Shown: positions 9,117 to 17,370 of the stretch, piece by piece
Layout of the letters: every line of letters starts with the position of its first letter
Position numbering within the stretch: position 1 is the first letter of the stretch
Source of the DNA: Lachnospiraceae bacterium XBB1006
GTDB taxonomy: Bacteria; Bacillota; Clostridia; Lachnospirales; Lachnospiraceae
Assembly (NCBI GenBank): GCA_900115795.1
Contig: FOXT01000011.1
Span: 1 to 64,000 of the forward strand
Direction: 5' to 3'
Length of the DNA stretch: 64,000 bases
Position numbers and translations under genes: made by a program
Notes under the pieces: generated by a model
Databases searched by the model: none
What the model saw: the letters and a program-made list of their open reading frames with translations, nothing else
Told to the model about the DNA's origin: nothing

Positions 9117-9884
9117 ATGTTTGAGCGTATTCTGGAGAGATTATCCCTCTCTCCATATAAAAAGAACTTTGTCCTGAAGGGCGGTCTGTTGATTTCTTCC
9201 ATGATCGGCATTTCTGAAAGAACCACCATGGACATGGATACAACCGTCCGTGGAATAGATATGGACGAAGAAAATATTGAAAAGATCGTAAAAGAGATCT
9301 TCGACATTGATACCGGAGACGGAATCATCTTCCGTTTTGAGAAGATCGAGCCTATCCGTGAAGATGATGATTATAACAATTTCCGAGTTCACTTTGTTGC
9401 AGAGTACGGCAAGATAAAGAACAAAATGAAGATTGACATCACCACCGGGGATGAGATCACACCTGCAGCCATCGAGTATTCTTTTCGTACCATGTTCGAT
9501 GAAAAGGACATTGATGTATATGCCTATACTTTGGAAACGATCCTTGCCGAAAAATATGAAACAGTTATCCGCAGAGGTATCGGGAATACCAGATCAAGGG
9601 ACTTTTATGATTTATATGTCCTCTTCCACCTTTACAGGGACTCCATCAATCCGGCACATTTTAAATTGGCTGTAGAGCATACTGCCAAAAAGAGAGGATC
9701 CTTTGATCTTTTGAAAAAATATGAGTCCATCTGCGCTGATATAAAAGCAGAAGAATCTCTGGCAAATGACTGGAGCAATTACATCGCTGATGAGACATAT
9801 GCAGCCAGGCTCTCATTTGACGAAGTGGTCGATAATGCTGTTGTAGTCGGAAAATATCTTGAGAACATTCCGGAAAATAATTGA
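9117..9884 (+). CDS. abiEii: AbiEii-type nucleotidyltransferase toxin
   Basis: 255 residues from the first ATG. FVLKGGLLISSM and TMDMDTTVRG form the nucleotidyltransferase motif (GG...DxD), followed by KIDITTGDEITP. AbiEii toxins transfer nucleotides to RNA targets and cause growth arrest. The family's usual N-terminus (KTPEQLKGAIRNIA...LHAQEVLQIF) is present in frame upstream to 9030, directly behind AAAGGAG at 9013-9019, but the codon at the expected start is ATA. So either initiation occurs at ATA, or the gene lost its start and uses the internal ATG at 9117, losing 29 residues. The NTase core is intact in both cases. Confidence 0.85.
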   Translation: MFERILERLSLSPYKKNFVLKGGLLISSMIGISERTTMDMDTTVRGIDMDEENIEKIVKEIFDIDTGDGIIFRFEKIEPIREDDDYNNFRVHFVAEYGKIKNKMKIDITTGDEITPAAIEYSFRTMFDEKDIDVYAYTLETILAEKYETVIRRGIGNTRSRDFYDLYVLFHLYRDSINPAHFKLAVEHTAKKRGSFDLLKKYESICADIKAEESLANDWSNYIADETYAARLSFDEVVDNAVVVGKYLENIPENN

Positions 9885-9937
9885 CGTCATGCTCCTACTC
9901 TGCTAACATGACCTCAGTTCAAATTATATAAGACACC

Positions 9938-9990
9938 AAAACTGCTACGATTACCGGTGCACCCGTGCGCCCGTACTGTGGCAGTTTTTT
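9938..9990 (+). terminator. Terminator after abiE
   Basis: AAAACTGC (9938-9945) pairs with GCAGTTTT (9981-9988), and TT extends the T run. It lies 50 bp after the abiEii stop. Confidence 0.55.
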
Positions 9991-10069
9991 ATGTTCTCTT
10001 TATATTCCCACAGTACAAAAGAATAAAAGCAATCGCCGGAAACGGCATAATTGAAAGAAGTAACCATTT

Positions 10070-10290
10070 ATGAGCGAGGAATCCAAAATGAGAAACATTT
10101 CCGAGTATATCCGCCATGTTATCCTCTACAACTATACCTACGATTGTGATTATAACGAGTTTCGCGAATATAACAGACAGCTCTCTGCTATCGGTAGAAA
10201 TCTAAATATGATCAGAGAGCGGATGATGAAATCCGGCACTGTTTACGAGGAGGATGTAAAAGAGATAAAGGAGTTATGTAACCCTGATAA
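10070..10290 (+). pseudogene. MobC relaxosome protein remnant (N-terminus missing)
   Basis: The frame reads KMRNISEYIRHVILYNY, then NRQLSAIGRNLNMI and EDVKEIKEL. This is the middle and end of a MobC-type mobilization protein (family signature NxSxYIRxMAI...NLNQI). The DNA-contacting ribbon that should precede it is absent. The frame continues out of family past 10290, where the relaxase remnant starts in another frame. A related and fuller MobC lies at 18186-18536. It is a relic of an integrative mobilizable element. Confidence 0.6.
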
Positions 10291-10296
10291 AACTGA

Positions 10297-10841
10297 GGAG
10301 CAACTCACTCGGATCGTGGACACCCTCATAATCACATTATTTTCTGCGCCGCTGATAATATCGACCATAAAAAATACTACGATAACAAGAAAAGCTATCA
10401 TCATATCCGACATCTCAGCGATGAATTATGCAAAGTACATAAAGTTCACTGCCCCGGTGGCAGGAACGACCTGTGCGTGGTAGCTTCCGCAATTTTGGAG
10501 CAGGTTATACAAAGGAAGAAATCAAAGACAGGATTGATAATCCAGAGAAATGGCAGAATAAAGAAGAATTCCGAAACAGCCCCGGACTACAACTCTGGGA
10601 TTCTGTCAAAAACCTCAAAACAGCAGCAGCCAGCTATGCTGCCGCAGATAACCTTTCTGAGCTTCAAAAGCAAATTGATGGCAAGACCGCCAAGGCAAAA
10701 TCTGCCGAAAAAGAAGCCAAAGATCTACAGGAAAAATCAGATAATGTACAGCACTTCCTTGGATATGAGCTCCAATTTCAACCTACCTCCAAAACCACTC
10801 ATAAGGCTCCACACACACAAAGTGGACATCCATTTTCCTAG
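10297..10841 (+). pseudogene. MOBP-type relaxase remnant
   Basis: In the frame of 10297, after a stop, the translation reads ATHSDRGHPHNHIIFC and then HKKYYDNKKSYHHIRHLSDEL. This is the HUH-relaxase metal-binding motif (HxDxxHxHxH-like) and the following conserved region of VirD2/MobA-type enzymes (PF03432). The sequence then shifts frame and jumps to a relaxase C-terminal region (GYTKEEIKDRIDNPEKW, SPGLQLWDSV, SYAAADNLSELQKQID) at about 10496-10770. The N-terminal catalytic Tyr region and the middle are missing. It is clearly broken. Confidence 0.6.
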
Positions 10842-10863
10842 ATGTCCACAACTTTACAACTTT

Positions 10864-11220
10864 TTATTTTTCAATTACTGCATCATCCGCAGTATATGCC
10901 CCAAGGGAACTTGCCTTCACCTGGATGCATGCATAACTGATTTCTGAATCTGCGGCTGCAAAGAACTGTCTCTTCCCATCCGGTGCAATACGAATGATAT
11001 CACCGGCAGCCAAATCAACATCCTCACCGTCTACTACAGCCTTTCCCTTTCCTGAGAGAATGATGTAAATCTCTTCGTTTGCCTTATGGGAATGAATAAA
11101 AGGAACACTTGCGCCTGCCGGAAGGTGATTGATACTAATCTCCGCCCCTGTGAGTCCTAAACTATCATGAAGTTCTGTTCTTGGATCGTTTGCAACACTT
11201 ACTTTACTATAATTTGCCAT
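10864..11220 (-). CDS. Small cupin-domain protein
   Basis: 118 residues from ATG 11220, chosen because GAGG lies 6-9 bp upstream; a longer in-frame start at 11292 would run through the promoter. One cupin barrel: PFIHSHKANEEIYIILSGKGKAVVDG contains the first motif (HSH...E), and DIIRIAPDGKRQFFAA the second. These single-domain cupins bind a metal and often act as small isomerases, dioxygenases or sensors. The substrate is unknown. The gene is downstream of an Rrf2-type regulator, with a palindrome overlapping its promoter, so it is probably the regulator's target. Confidence 0.85.
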   Translation of the reverse strand: MANYSKVSVANDPRTELHDSLGLTGAEISINHLPAGASVPFIHSHKANEEIYIILSGKGKAVVDGEDVDLAAGDIIRIAPDGKRQFFAAADSEISYACIQVKASSLGAYTADDAVIEK

Positions 11221-11263
11221 TTTTTTACCTCGCTTAGTTGTGATATTGATTGTTACATCAACA

Positions 11264-11292
11264 AGTATATCATTGCCGCGTTGTAATGTCAA
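11264..11292 (-). promoter_or_regulatory. Promoter of the cupin gene
   Basis: On the minus strand TTGACA (11292-11287), 17-bp spacer, TATACT (11269-11264). It is close to consensus. Confidence 0.8.
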
Positions 11293-11303
11293 GTGTTACA
11301 ACG
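11279..11303. promoter_or_regulatory. Palindromic operator, likely Rrf2-type
   Basis: CGTTGTAA (11279-11286), 9-bp spacer, TTACAACG (11296-11303). It covers the -35 box of the cupin promoter and starts 6 bp before the Rrf2 stop codon. Its position suggests repression by the adjacent Rrf2 protein. Confidence 0.6.
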
Positions 11304-11308
11304 TTTTT

Positions 11309-11743
11309 TTAATTTTCTATCAGCTTGTTGGCATCAGCCATAACATCTGCTATTGTAATGCGCCTCATCTTTTCCTCCATCGCATTCTGAATCTCTTCAA
11401 GTCTATAATCCATAATCTTGTGAATGTTCCGTCCCACCGGACAGAGTTCATTCGGCTTCTCATGAAAATGAAACAACTGACCATTTTCCACAGGCTCAAC
11501 AGCATTGTAAACATCAAGAAGCGTTATCTCTGTCAGCGGTCGTTCTATATCGGCGCCGCCACTTCCCCGCTTCACCGTTACAATATCTGCTTTCTTCAGT
11601 TGCTGCAGAATTCTTCGGATCACCGTCGGATTCACATTCGCACTGGATGCAAGAAATTCACTTGTAGCTTTATAATCATTCTTAAATGTTTCTATTGCTA
11701 TCAGCACATGAACTGCTATCGTAAATCTGCTTGAAATCTGCAT
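11309..11743 (-). CDS. Rrf2 family transcriptional regulator
   Basis: 144 residues from ATG 11743, preceded by GGAGG at 11752-11756; an earlier ATG at 11803 has no such site. The N-terminus MQISSRFTIAVHVLIAIETF followed by SSANVNPTVIRRILQQLKKADIV is the Rrf2 winged helix. The usual Fe-S cysteine triad is not present: only one Cys (PNELCPVGRN) is seen in the loop, so redox sensing through a cluster is doubtful. It probably represses the cupin gene downstream. Confidence 0.88.
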   Translation of the reverse strand: MQISSRFTIAVHVLIAIETFKNDYKATSEFLASSANVNPTVIRRILQQLKKADIVTVKRGSGGADIERPLTEITLLDVYNAVEPVENGQLFHFHEKPNELCPVGRNIHKIMDYRLEEIQNAMEEKMRRITIADVMADANKLIEN

Positions 11744-11852
11744 TACATATACCTCCGTAAATCTTACTATATTTAGGCGTTTGCGAAACGCCAGAAGCCG
11801 CATAATTACGGCATTCTTTTTGTTACAAAATCAAACAACTCCTCACCGGTTT

Positions 11853-12230
11853 ATGGTAAAATTGAGTTACGACACTTATAATCACTATTATTCGTCAACT
11901 GGCAGACCGCGTGATTATCCGCTTTCAGCCATGCTTTGGGCTCTCATCCTGCAAAGGATATTTTCCGTGCCCACGGACTCCCTGCTTATACTCATGATCC
12001 GCTATTCACAGCACCTCCGTAAATTCTGCGGCTTTCATAAGGTTCCCAATGCCACACGTATCACCCGATTCAAGCAGGATTTTATAGATGACCTGTCTGC
12101 CTTTTTTGAGTCCCTTGTCGACCTAACAGAACCTATATGCCTATATTATATCACTCGTTGGGTGGTTGTCCAACAATATAAAACCGGAAAACAAGGAAGT
12201 AACTTTCCCCTATTCTCCGGTTTGAATTAA
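11853..12230 (+). pseudogene. Transposase fragment
   Basis: From about 11853 the frame reads YDTYNHYYSSTGRPRDYPL, then ILQRIFSVPTDSLLI, LRKFCGFHKVPNATRITRFK and FFESLVDLTEPIC. This is the N-terminal 95 residues of an IS4/IS1182-like clostridial transposase. The catalytic DDE core is missing; the frame runs into unrelated sequence with an inverted repeat at 12161-12252. Confidence 0.65.
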
Positions 12231-12252
12231 AAATAAAGTTGCAACAACCACC
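12161..12252. repeat. Nested inverted repeat / terminator-like hairpin
   Basis: GGTGGTTGT (12161-12169) pairs with ACAACCACC (12244-12252). Inside, AAACCGG (12181-12187) pairs with CCGGTTT (12217-12223), which on the minus strand is followed by TTATATT. It could be the end of a small insertion, or act as terminator for the convergent transposase remnant and the gene at 12287. Confidence 0.45.
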
Positions 12253-12286
12253 AATTTCCTATAAGAATTTGTAAAATTTCACGTAA

Positions 12287-13174
12287 TTATTCCAAAGTGT
12301 CAAGGAACGTTTTCATTGCATCTATACTCACTGCGCCATAGTAAGTATACTCCATGCCATGATAAGTAAATACTGCTGTAGTAACCTCATTGATCTGTCC
12401 ATCCCGACACTGCCATGCTTCCGGTCCGATACCATCACCTTCATCTGCTTTGTAGGTTGTAATAAATGCCTTTGCGCCAGCTTTTATCTCATAAACCTCT
12501 GTTTCTACATAACCATCTTCTTTAGATGCACTCCAAGCCTCTCCGTTACTGAATCCAACGCTTCCATCCTTAGCATCCTCAGATTTTACAACAATCGCTA
12601 TCTGCATACCGATTGGTGATTGGTATACGTCTCCGCAATCGTATCTAACTTCATTATTGGTATCGCCTTCGTTATATGTTTCAATTTCCACATTTTCCAG
12701 ATCTCCCAATGCATAGATATCATCGCTAAGCCATATCGCATAAACGTCTCCATCCTCATTCGTTAATGGATCATAGGACACATGGTTTCCGCCCGCCGTG
12801 CACTGTGCCGGCGATGTCAAAAGATCAATGCCTAAATCTTTTTGTGCATCACCAAGAGTATCATATTTCGCCCAATCCTTTGATACATTTCTCAGCGCAA
12901 TATTTTCTTCCATAGCAAGGTCTACCGACTCATTACCTGCAGAAAACTGATACATGATCTTGTCAATAATTGTACTTGCTGCAACACCCACCTGTGGTAT
13001 TTGAAACATTCCCACTACCAATGCCAAAGACGCTGCTATTGCCAGCCCTCTTCTCATAGCCTTGCCTCCTCTAAATCTACTTTTTCCGGCTCTTACAAAC
13101 TTTAGTACCTCCACATCCATTTCAGGCGTAACTTTAAGCGAATCGTATGCTTTTTTTAATTCAGATTGCTTCAT
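12287..13174 (-). CDS. ECF-linked membrane protein, probable anti-sigma factor
   Basis: 295 residues with one membrane segment near 42-68 (AIAASLALVVGMF). Residues 1-40 face the cytoplasm and would bind sigma. The extracellular part (about 70-295) is beta-rich with no zinc-binding anti-sigma motif. Its start overlaps the sigma gene stop by 4 bp (ATGA), the standard coupling of ECF sigma/anti-sigma pairs. The ligand sensed is unknown. Function is inferred mainly from context and topology. Confidence 0.7.
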   Translation of the reverse strand: MKQSELKKAYDSLKVTPEMDVEVLKFVRAGKSRFRGGKAMRRGLAIAASLALVVGMFQIPQVGVAASTIIDKIMYQFSAGNESVDLAMEENIALRNVSKDWAKYDTLGDAQKDLGIDLLTSPAQCTAGGNHVSYDPLTNEDGDVYAIWLSDDIYALGDLENVEIETYNEGDTNNEVRYDCGDVYQSPIGMQIAIVVKSEDAKDGSVGFSNGEAWSASKEDGYVETEVYEIKAGAKAFITTYKADEGDGIGPEAWQCRDGQINEVTTAVFTYHGMEYTYYGAVSIDAMKTFLDTLE

Positions 13175-13671
13175 TCCATGCTCCTTTCGATTGAATCCAC
13201 GGTCAGATTAAGTTTTAACATTTCCCGACCACGTTTTGCCCGCATTTTCACAGCGGAAAGCCTCAGATTTAAAATTTCTGCAATTTCCTTATAGGAATAT
13301 TCCTCATAGTAATGAAGATAGATGACCGCCCGATACTTCACCGGAAGCCGTCGGACTTCCTCCAGAATTTCATTGTATCCAAATTCTGATACCGTACCGT
13401 ATGTGTCGGACTCTATGAGTTCATTTCTTTCCCGAAACCATGTCGATGTGACATAATCTTTGGAGTCGTTGATTGCAACACGGATCAGCCAATGCTTTAG
13501 GTGATCATCATCTACAAAAGACTTCCTTGTGTTATACAGCTTTAGAAACACATCCTGTAAAATATCCTTTGCATCATCCGGATTTCTGACATATGTATAT
13601 GCGATCCGATAAACCATATCCTTATGGCGATGATAGGTTTGCAGAAAGTACTGCTCGTCTTTATTCTGCAT
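13171..13671 (-). CDS. ECF-type RNA polymerase sigma factor
   Basis: 166 residues from ATG 13671; AGGAGG lies about 10 bp upstream and inside the alternative longer start at 13692. Region 2 reads MVYRIAYTYVRNPDDAKDILQDVFLKLY. Region 4 has LPVKYRAVIYLHYYEEYSYKEIAEIL and SAVKMRAKRGREML. It directs RNA polymerase to stress or envelope promoters and is held by the coupled membrane protein downstream. A vegetative promoter lies at 13737-13765. Confidence 0.92.
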   Translation of the reverse strand: MQNKDEQYFLQTYHRHKDMVYRIAYTYVRNPDDAKDILQDVFLKLYNTRKSFVDDDHLKHWLIRVAINDSKDYVTSTWFRERNELIESDTYGTVSEFGYNEILEEVRRLPVKYRAVIYLHYYEEYSYKEIAEILNLRLSAVKMRAKRGREMLKLNLTVDSIERSME

Positions 13672-13736
13672 CTGCTTTTTGCCTCCTTTCACTATGAATA
13701 CGATTTAGCATCTCCAAAAGTCACATTTTTTAAAAA

Positions 13737-13765
13737 AAGATAAAGTGATCCAAAGTAAACGTCAA
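13737..13765 (-). promoter_or_regulatory. Promoter of the ECF sigma operon
   Basis: On the minus strand TTGACG (13765-13760), 17-bp spacer, TATCTT (13742-13737). The ~380-bp gap from 13672 to 14052 otherwise holds only an Abi fragment. Confidence 0.6.
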
Positions 13766-13907
13766 GGTAAAAAAATAGAGCCATATCGCATTTCTGCAAT
13801 ACCGCTCCGCAAAAGCACACGCTTTTCCTTTGTTCAATCCCCCGCACTTGTTACTATGTTACGATGAACATACAGTAAAGTAACTATCTGCTGAATCCTT
13901 GCATTAC

Positions 13908-14050
13908 TCATCTTCGACTTACGTGTATTCTTAGAAATGCCTCCTTATATCTCAAAGCCATATCTATAATTGCCAAATCTTTTAAATATGCAAACTCTAA
14001 ATCGATATACTGTCCTTCGAATTCTCCCGCTGGATGCTTTGGATAATTTT
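13908..14050 (-). pseudogene. Abi family protein fragment
   Basis: One minus-strand frame reads [27 protein letters not shown] before a stop at 13908. This resembles the conserved N-terminal block of AbiD/AbiF-type proteins (YIDLDFAxLxDLxxIDMxLRY). Nothing else of the gene remains. Short match, so moderate trust. Confidence 0.35.
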
Positions 14051-14052
14051 TT

Positions 14053-14451
14053 CTAAATGCAGCCTAACAATTCCAAACCCTTAGATGCAAGAAATTCATT
14101 CACTTTCCAAATATCAAAACACTTATTTTCCAAAAAGCCCAACACATATTGGTCTCGTGAATCGTTAGGATTAAATGCTTTGTCAGCTCTTCCCATCAAA
14201 TCAACAGATTCCTTTGTGCTCAGTTCAAGCCCAACGCAAAGAGCCAACACAATTCGTTTACTAGGTTTAATATCATGAGTACATTGTATCTTCGAAAATC
14301 TCTTTCTTTCAATATTACATCTTGTATATACTTCTTTATTAGATAAACCTTTCGCATCAATTATCTCGAAAAGCTTTTCATGAAAATTGCCGCGCATCTC
14401 CTCTTTAATAGCAAATTCCTTTTCGAATTCGGATAGATTAATTACACTCAT
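14053..14451 (-). CDS. Small HTH-like protein of a mobile element
   Basis: 132 residues, not assigned to a named family. Residues 20-75 ([33 protein letters not shown]) look like a helix-turn-helix of the XRE type with [11 protein letters not shown] as recognition core. The C-terminal half ([27 protein letters not shown]) is helical. It starts 12 bp after the DnaB-like ATPase gene and is surely co-transcribed. It could be a loader, repressor or adaptor for that ATPase. Confidence 0.6.
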   Translation of the reverse strand: MSVINLSEFEKEFAIKEEMRGNFHEKLFEIIDAKGLSNKEVYTRCNIERKRFSKIQCTHDIKPSKRIVLALCVGLELSTKESVDLMGRADKAFNPNDSRDQYVLGFLENKCFDIWKVNEFLASKGLELLGCI

Positions 14452-14463
14452 CCCATCACCACC

Positions 14464-15093
14464 TTAAAGAATTGCTAATCTGTCTTCAATCCAGCAAAAG
14501 TTCAAAATCTGATTTTTCATGATAAGCTCAAGCAAATCACTTGGAGCAGACTTATCATAATGGGCTCCTCGGTATAAAAGAAAAATTTCATCGAAAAATT
14601 CTTCTTTAAGCTGTGTTAACTGCAAATCCTCTATTTGTGGAATATGCGATTCTCTTTCATCTATCTCTCCAGACAACTGTGATAGTATTAAAATTGGGTA
14701 ATTTACGCTTTCTGCCAGCTCTTTCAGCACCTTTTGTACATCTTTCACGTTTCCATCTTCTCTGTCAATGAGCTGCAAATAATCAATTATTACCAATCGA
14801 TATTCCTTGTTGCATTTTTTAATAATCTCAGCAGCGTTTAACCCCTGTTCATCAAAAATGTCGATTTTACTAAGGTCCTTTTCTTCCGTAATATATTGAT
14901 AGTGTTTTGCCCTATTAATCCACTCTTCCTTACTCATTTCCAGGGTAACATATGCAACTGGATATTCTTTTGCGACCTCACACGCAATTCCTACTGCAAA
15001 TGAAGTTTTTCCCATATACGGTCGCGCCCCAAGGAAAAGCACCCCCTTCCTTTTTGTCAATATTTTCTGATTGATGAATTCCTTTAATGTCAT
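14464..15093 (-). CDS. Miniature DnaB-like RecA-fold ATPase
   Basis: 209 residues, less than half a replicative DnaB. It contains only the C-terminal RecA core: Walker A GARPYMGKTSFAVGIA (about 22-37), VAYVTLEMSKEEW (H1a-like), Walker B LVIIDYLQLID, and PILILSQLSGEIDER with the DnaB sensor motif. The N-terminal primase-binding domain is absent. AGGAGG stands before ATG 15093. With the HTH partner it may serve replication or maintenance of the element. It could be an inactivated DnaB derivative, but the motifs are intact. Confidence 0.7.
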   Translation of the reverse strand: MTLKEFINQKILTKRKGVLFLGARPYMGKTSFAVGIACEVAKEYPVAYVTLEMSKEEWINRAKHYQYITEEKDLSKIDIFDEQGLNAAEIIKKCNKEYRLVIIDYLQLIDREDGNVKDVQKVLKELAESVNYPILILSQLSGEIDERESHIPQIEDLQLTQLKEEFFDEIFLLYRGAHYDKSAPSDLLELIMKNQILNFCWIEDRLAIL

Positions 15094-15259
15094 TTTCGTA
15101 TGACCTCCTTTTGATTGATAAGATTATCATACAGTATTTATATTCAATTTTGGTCGCGACAAATGCGACAAATATGCGTTCTATTCTCTTTTACATATGC
15201 AACAGCAATTTCATCACCGGAAATTCGCACATTAGATTCTTCATAGCGCGCTAACTGCA

Positions 15260-16320
15260 TCAGCTTTTTTCGCGCTTCATTCCGGCAAATTTCTTATTGC
15301 TCACCAACTTACGAAGCACTTCAACTACCGCACCATCCCACTTCGTCTCTGAAACCTGCTTTCGATAGTCGCATTTATGCCCTCTGGTCATATTGCGATG
15401 CTTACAGCCATAGTAAAAATAATCACTATACTTTGTGCCATCTTTTCTATGCTTAATACTTTTATTCCCATACATGCCTGCACCACAGACAGGGCACCTT
15501 AATACACCTGATAAAAGATGTATTTTCTCACCTTTAGGCGAATTTACTTTTTCATATTTTTTTGCCTGAGCTGCTACTTTTATCTGTGCCTGTTCCCAAA
15601 CTTCTTCCGAAACCAAAGCTTCATGAAGTCCATCTACAAGCAGGTAATCATCCTTATAGACTTGGCGATAATCATTTCTTGTTCCGTGAACCTTTTCTGT
15701 TCTTCTCCTGCCATAAGCAATTTTATCGCAATATACCGGATTCTGAATTATTCTTCGTATTAAGGATGCATCAAACAAAGGATTCTTACCATTTTGCCTT
15801 GCAATCTTATGAATCCCATGATTTTCTAAATATTTTGCGATTCCGTTTGATCCCATATCTGTATTAACGTACTGGTCAAAGATTGTTCTGATAGCTACAG
15901 CTTCCTCCTCGTTGATTTCAAGTTTTCCATCAAAAAGGGCATATCCATATGGAGCAAAGCCTCCGTTCCACCTTCCACACAAATCAGATTCACTCCAAAG
16001 TCCTGCATAATCTGAAGTGAATTTAAAACATCGGCAGCGTTACGTCCAAATCTTGACAGTTTGAATACAAGAACAAAAGATACATCATCCTTTTCCGATT
16101 TTATATCTTCCATCATATTATTGAGTGCTACACGCCCTTCTATTGATTTACCTGACTTGCCAGCATCTTCATATTCTCCGGATATTTCGCAATCGTTAAA
16201 TTCGCAGAAAGCTTTCATTCTGGATTTCTGTGCATCCAAAGAATATCCATCTATCTGCATAGATGTGGAAACGCGGGTATATAAATATACTTTTGGTTTT
16301 TCTTTTCCCAATAATATCAT
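15260..16320 (-). pseudogene. Large serine recombinase, broken by internal deletion
   Basis: The first frame (16320 to 15895) carries the resolvase domain: VYLYTRVSTSMQIDGYSLDAQ with the catalytic Ser, VFKLSRFGRNAADVLNSL. The second frame (from about 15982 to 15260) carries the recombinase domain (WNGGFAPYGYALFDGKLEINEEEA) and the zinc ribbon (LRCPVCGAGMYG...YYGCKHRN). The stretch that normally links them (the SxxxEIERENI helix region, about 40 residues) is missing at about 15970, and the frame shifts there. The C-terminal coiled-coil part after VLRKLVSNKKF is also cut. It was probably the integrase of this element, now inactive. Confidence 0.8.
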
Positions 16321-16325
16321 CTCCT

Positions 16326-17360
16326 TTAGATACTTTTATCCGAAAGTTTTAACAAAGCATCAATAACCGGGCGAACCATTTGTACTGATTCTACCTTGTT
16401 AATAGCACAGAGCTTTCGTCCTGCATCCTTACTTGATGCTCCACAGTGGAATGCCTGCTCTGTTGGCAATCCATAATCGAGTACAATAAGCCTATCATGA
16501 CAATCCGGATTTGGTTTAATCCGAAGCGGTGGGTACTGGTTTATAAAATCATTAACCACAGATGTCGTAAGAAATCCTCTCTTGCCATGCCCATTCTCCG
16601 TAAAAAGGATTACTTCCACGCCTGGATTCTTCTGTGATAATAACTGCAATGATTTTGTATTCATATAATCGTCAACAACATAAATTGATTTTGCTGCCTG
16701 CTGATAGATATCTATGTAAGCCACATCAGCTTCAAACTTCTGACCTTTATAGATTATAAAATTCTTAAAATCCTTATCCGAAACAAAATTTTCATTCAGG
16801 GTATCAATACTCTTCTGAATGTCTTCAATTGCCTTATCCGTTTTCTTCTGATGATCAATTGCTCCTGCCATTTGCACAGATAACTCTGAAACCTTAGCAG
16901 TAACCATGCTCATTTCGGACTGAGTTACAAACTGCTGATTCTGACGGATATAATGACGCATTTCCTTAAAAGCTCGCATAATAAAAATGCTTTGTTGCTC
17001 AGCTAACTCACCTCTAAGAACTGTCGCTAACATATAGATTCCTTGCTCTGTAAAAACATAAGGCATTTTTCTTCTACCACCATCCTGCCCTTCAAAAAAT
17101 GAATCATTCCGTGAAGTCGCATTTTGCGACTTCACCAAATCAACTTCCTCTCTTGTCAATTGAAACATAAAATCTTCCGGAAATCTGTTTATATTTCGTT
17201 TAACCTGCTCATTTAATCTTTTGACTTCATATCCATAAATATCAGCTAAATCACTGTCAAGCATCACCTGTTGCCCGCGTATCGTATATACACAGTTTCT
17301 AATAGACTCAACTGTGAGTAAGTCTGTTGTATTTTTCATAAAAACTATATCCTTTTGCAT
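16326..17360 (-). CDS. ORF6N-domain protein with PLD-like C-terminus
   Basis: 344 residues. Residues 14-110 are an ORF6N DNA-binding domain: YTIRGQQVMLDSDLADIYG, KRNINRFPEDFMFQLT and GRRKMPYVFTEQGIYMLATVL. A coiled coil covers about 130-200. The C-terminal domain (about 205-344) has FVSDKDFKNFIIYKGQKFEAD and HDRLIVLD, a phospholipase-D-like HxKxxxxD motif with Lys replaced by Arg, followed by GASSKDAG. Such proteins are common in phages and mobile elements as regulators. Two equal palindromes lie before and inside the gene, suggesting self-regulation. Confidence 0.82.
   Translation of the reverse strand: MQKDIVFMKNTTDLLTVESIRNCVYTIRGQQVMLDSDLADIYGYEVKRLNEQVKRNINRFPEDFMFQLTREEVDLVKSQNATSRNDSFFEGQDGGRRKMPYVFTEQGIYMLATVLRGELAEQQSIFIMRAFKEMRHYIRQNQQFVTQSEMSMVTAKVSELSVQMAGAIDHQKKTDKAIEDIQKSIDTLNENFVSDKDFKNFIIYKGQKFEADVAYIDIYQQAAKSIYVVDDYMNTKSLQLLSQKNPGVEVILFTENGHGKRGFLTTSVVNDFINQYPPLRIKPNPDCHDRLIVLDYGLPTEQAFHCGASSKDAGRKLCAINKVESVQMVRPVIDALLKLSDKSI
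17112..17134. promoter_or_regulatory. Palindrome A, inside ORF6N coding region
   Basis: TGAAGTC-G-CA-TTT-TG-C-GACTTCA, extended to 25 bp by an outer G/C pair. It has the same arms and spacing as 17371-17393. It lies in the codons for VKSQNATS. Confidence 0.6.
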
Positions 17361-17370
17361 TTTCTTTTTT

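Noticed and set aside
13672-14052. A complete gene in the gap before the ECF sigma operon
   Set aside because: Only a ~45-codon Abi-like fragment and a promoter are visible; no frame spans the gap.
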